Shown: positions 7,900 through 9,004 of the stretch, in pieces
How the letters are laid out: every line of letters starts with the position of its first letter
Position numbering within the stretch: position 1 is the first letter of the stretch
Assembly (NCBI GenBank): GCA_016213305.1
Contig: JACRAV010000003.1
Span: 1-9,004 of the forward strand
DNA from: Candidatus Zixiibacteriota bacterium
Lineage (GTDB): Bacteria > Zixibacteria > MSB-5A5 > GN15 > FEB-12
Reading direction: 5' to 3'
Length of the DNA stretch: 9,004 bases
The notes under the pieces: model-generated
Told to the model about the DNA's origin: nothing
Database searches by the model: none
The model's input: only the letters and a program-made list of their open reading frames with translations
Position numbers and translations under genes: made by a program

Positions 7900-8025
7900 C
7901 TTAAAACTCTTGCGCCGCAACGGGTCTTTGCGTAGGTTTTGGCTCGCGGTTGGGAGGATGGATGATTTCCGCGCTTTTCATTTCATACCCGCGAGCGGTT
8001 ATTCGTCCATCATTGGAACAGGATA
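7900..8025 (+). repeat. Conserved 5' leader, copy 2 (upstream of paralogue C)
   Basis: Homologue of 5044-5169 with no net length change. It starts CTTAAAACTCTTGCGCCG and ends with a 22-base block at 8004-8025 containing AGGA. In the middle, GGGAGGAT (7952-7959) and ATTTCC (7965-7970) correspond to the inverted repeat of the other copy and can still pair through a G:T wobble and one bulged base. Confidence 0.75.
7910..7938 (+). promoter_or_regulatory. Candidate promoter of paralogue C
   Basis: TTGCGC (7910-7915), 17 bases, TAGGTT (7933-7938), aligned with the candidate before paralogue B. The spacer carries an inverted repeat, CGCAA-N7-TTGCG (7916-7932), in about the same place as the GAAA-loop hairpin of the other copy but with different sequence. 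The hexamers are weak. Confidence 0.3.
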
Positions 8026-8030
8026 AGATC

Positions 8031-9004
8031 ATGAGGCATCGCGTGAGACCACAGATATCGATCGGGTTAGGGGTGCTGGCCATGGCGCTTGGCGGCGTCC
8101 AGATTGCTCAAAGCCGGGCGGCTTTTACGTCGGCCCCTCCGGGGACTCAGACGACAGCGGCGCCACCGGCAGTGCAAATAACACAGCATGACGTCGGCAA
8201 TATCGTTCTGGGTATTCAGAACAACGGCACGTTCGGCGATTACGACAACAACAAAGGCCCCGATGTGTTCACCGGCGGACCGGTGAAAGCGTGCGAATTC
8301 CCGAAAGGGTCCGACAGCCGATACCTGTACGCCGGAGCATTCTGGATCGGCGCGGTGTCGGGGCGGGATACGCTGGTGTCGGTGGGAGCAGACGGTTGGC
8401 GCAATCAGCACGAGATGTTTCCTGAGCAGGCCGGACTCGGCGAAATCAGGTACCGATCAATTACCGATCCTTCGAAGCCGGAGTTCGACGGGGCCATCTC
8501 CGAAGAGGATTTTGTTGCGGTGTATTACGACACCTGCACGCGCGATTGCCCGGGATTGGGCAATGATGTGACTGACGGAAGGCCTCATCGACCGCTTAAC
8601 ATCGAGGTGACGCAGAGGTCGTTTGCGTGGTCGTATTCCTACGCTCAGAATTTCGTCCTGTTTGACTATGCGATCAAAAACATCGGACGCAATCGCCTGA
8701 AGCGGGTGTATATGGGGATATACGTCGATGCGGACGTCTATACCACGACCAATGAGAACAACGGCGCTCAGGACGACATTTGCGGATTTCGTCGTTCCCT
8801 GCCGGCGTGGTATGCGCCGTCCGGGTCGGGGTGGGAGGACACGGTCAACGTGGCGTGGATTGCCGACAACGACGGGGACCTGAAGTCCAGCCCGCCGCTG
8901 GGGCCGGTTCCCAATGTCACGGGGACTCGCATAGTAAGGACGCCATCCGACTCGCTGGAAGTGTCTTTCAAATGGTTGATCAGCAATACCGATGCGCTTC
9001 AGGA
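8031..9004 (+). CDS. Secreted FN3/FlgD-like family protein (paralogue C), N-terminal part, cut by window end
   Basis: The frame from ATG 8031 is open through base 9004 (324 complete codons) and has no stop in the window. AGGA at 8020-8023, seven bases before the ATG, sets the start. MRHRVRPQIS followed by a hydrophobic stretch (about 9-24) and a cleavage site near AQS-RA form a signal peptide; a short Pro/Thr/Ala-rich stretch follows. The mature part is close to paralogue B: VQITQHDVGNIVLGIQNNGTFGDY, KACEFPKGSDSRYLYAGAFWIGAVSGRDT, ISEEDFVAVYYDTC-x3-C, RSFAWSYSYAQNF, NIGRNRLKRVYMGIYVDADV, DDICGFRRSLPAWYAPSG and VPNVTGTRIVRTPSDSL. By eye about four residues in five match B. It keeps Tyr71 where B has TAG. 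The variable loop at about 237-246 differs in all three copies. The last residues (KWLISNTDALQ) start to diverge from NWWISSGDSRL. The remaining domains are expected beyond the window. Confidence 0.9.
   Translation, partial: MRHRVRPQISIGLGVLAMALGGVQIAQSRAAFTSAPPGTQTTAAPPAVQITQHDVGNIVLGIQNNGTFGDYDNNKGPDVFTGGPVKACEFPKGSDSRYLYAGAFWIGAVSGRDTLVSVGADGWRNQHEMFPEQAGLGEIRYRSITDPSKPEFDGAISEEDFVAVYYDTCTRDCPGLGNDVTDGRPHRPLNIEVTQRSFAWSYSYAQNFVLFDYAIKNIGRNRLKRVYMGIYVDADVYTTTNENNGAQDDICGFRRSLPAWYAPSGSGWEDTVNVAWIADNDGDLKSSPPLGPVPNVTGTRIVRTPSDSLEVSFKWLISNTDALQ

Noticed and set aside
1..9004. tRNA or rRNA genes, CRISPR arrays, transposase genes or attachment sites
   Set aside because: No regularly spaced direct repeats, cloverleaf sequences, transposase-like frames or terminal inverted repeats were seen.

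Overview
The window looks like a moderately GC-rich bacterial chromosome segment in which every supported gene is on the + strand. The C-terminal FlgD-like / type IX-like modules, the long multi-domain secreted proteins and the M16 peptidase fused to a LolA-like domain fit the Fibrobacteres-Chlorobi-Bacteroidetes side of the tree and its candidate phyla (Zixibacteria, KSB1, Marinimicrobia, Latescibacteria type). This placement is an inference from protein style, not from a marker gene.

Layout: (1) 1-2097 is the 3' part of an M16-family zinc-peptidase homologue. Its HxxEH zinc motif has been replaced, but the R/Y motif of the second half is kept. A LolA-like domain of about 220 residues follows. 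(2) 2098-2293 holds a strong intrinsic terminator and a near-consensus sigma-70 promoter (TTGACT-N17-TATACT). (3) 2294-4957 encodes an 887-residue secreted protein, copy A of a paralogous family. (4) 4958-5179 holds a terminator-like hairpin, two more hairpins and a long leader. (5) 5180-7816 is copy B, collinear with A but interrupted at codon 71 by an in-frame TAG where copy C has a Tyr codon; downstream of it the frame is open for 807 codons. (6) 7817-8030 is a second intergenic region whose leader matches that of copy B with identical spacing. (7) 8031 to the window end is copy C, still open at base 9004.

The central feature is a tandem array of at least three large secreted paralogues. 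Each has a signal peptide, a conserved Cys-containing N-terminal region, a 'SFGPF-I-PGQTLP' segment, a DxDSDGY acidic loop, a fibronectin-III-like segment and, in A and B, an almost invariant FlgD-like C-terminus ending GKLVLIM. The duplicated unit includes 5' leader and 3' flanking DNA, so the array grew by duplication of whole transcription units. Biochemical function is unknown. Extracellular or surface structural/adhesive proteins are the reasonable guess. The M16 gene has its own terminator and is probably not part of the same transcription unit.
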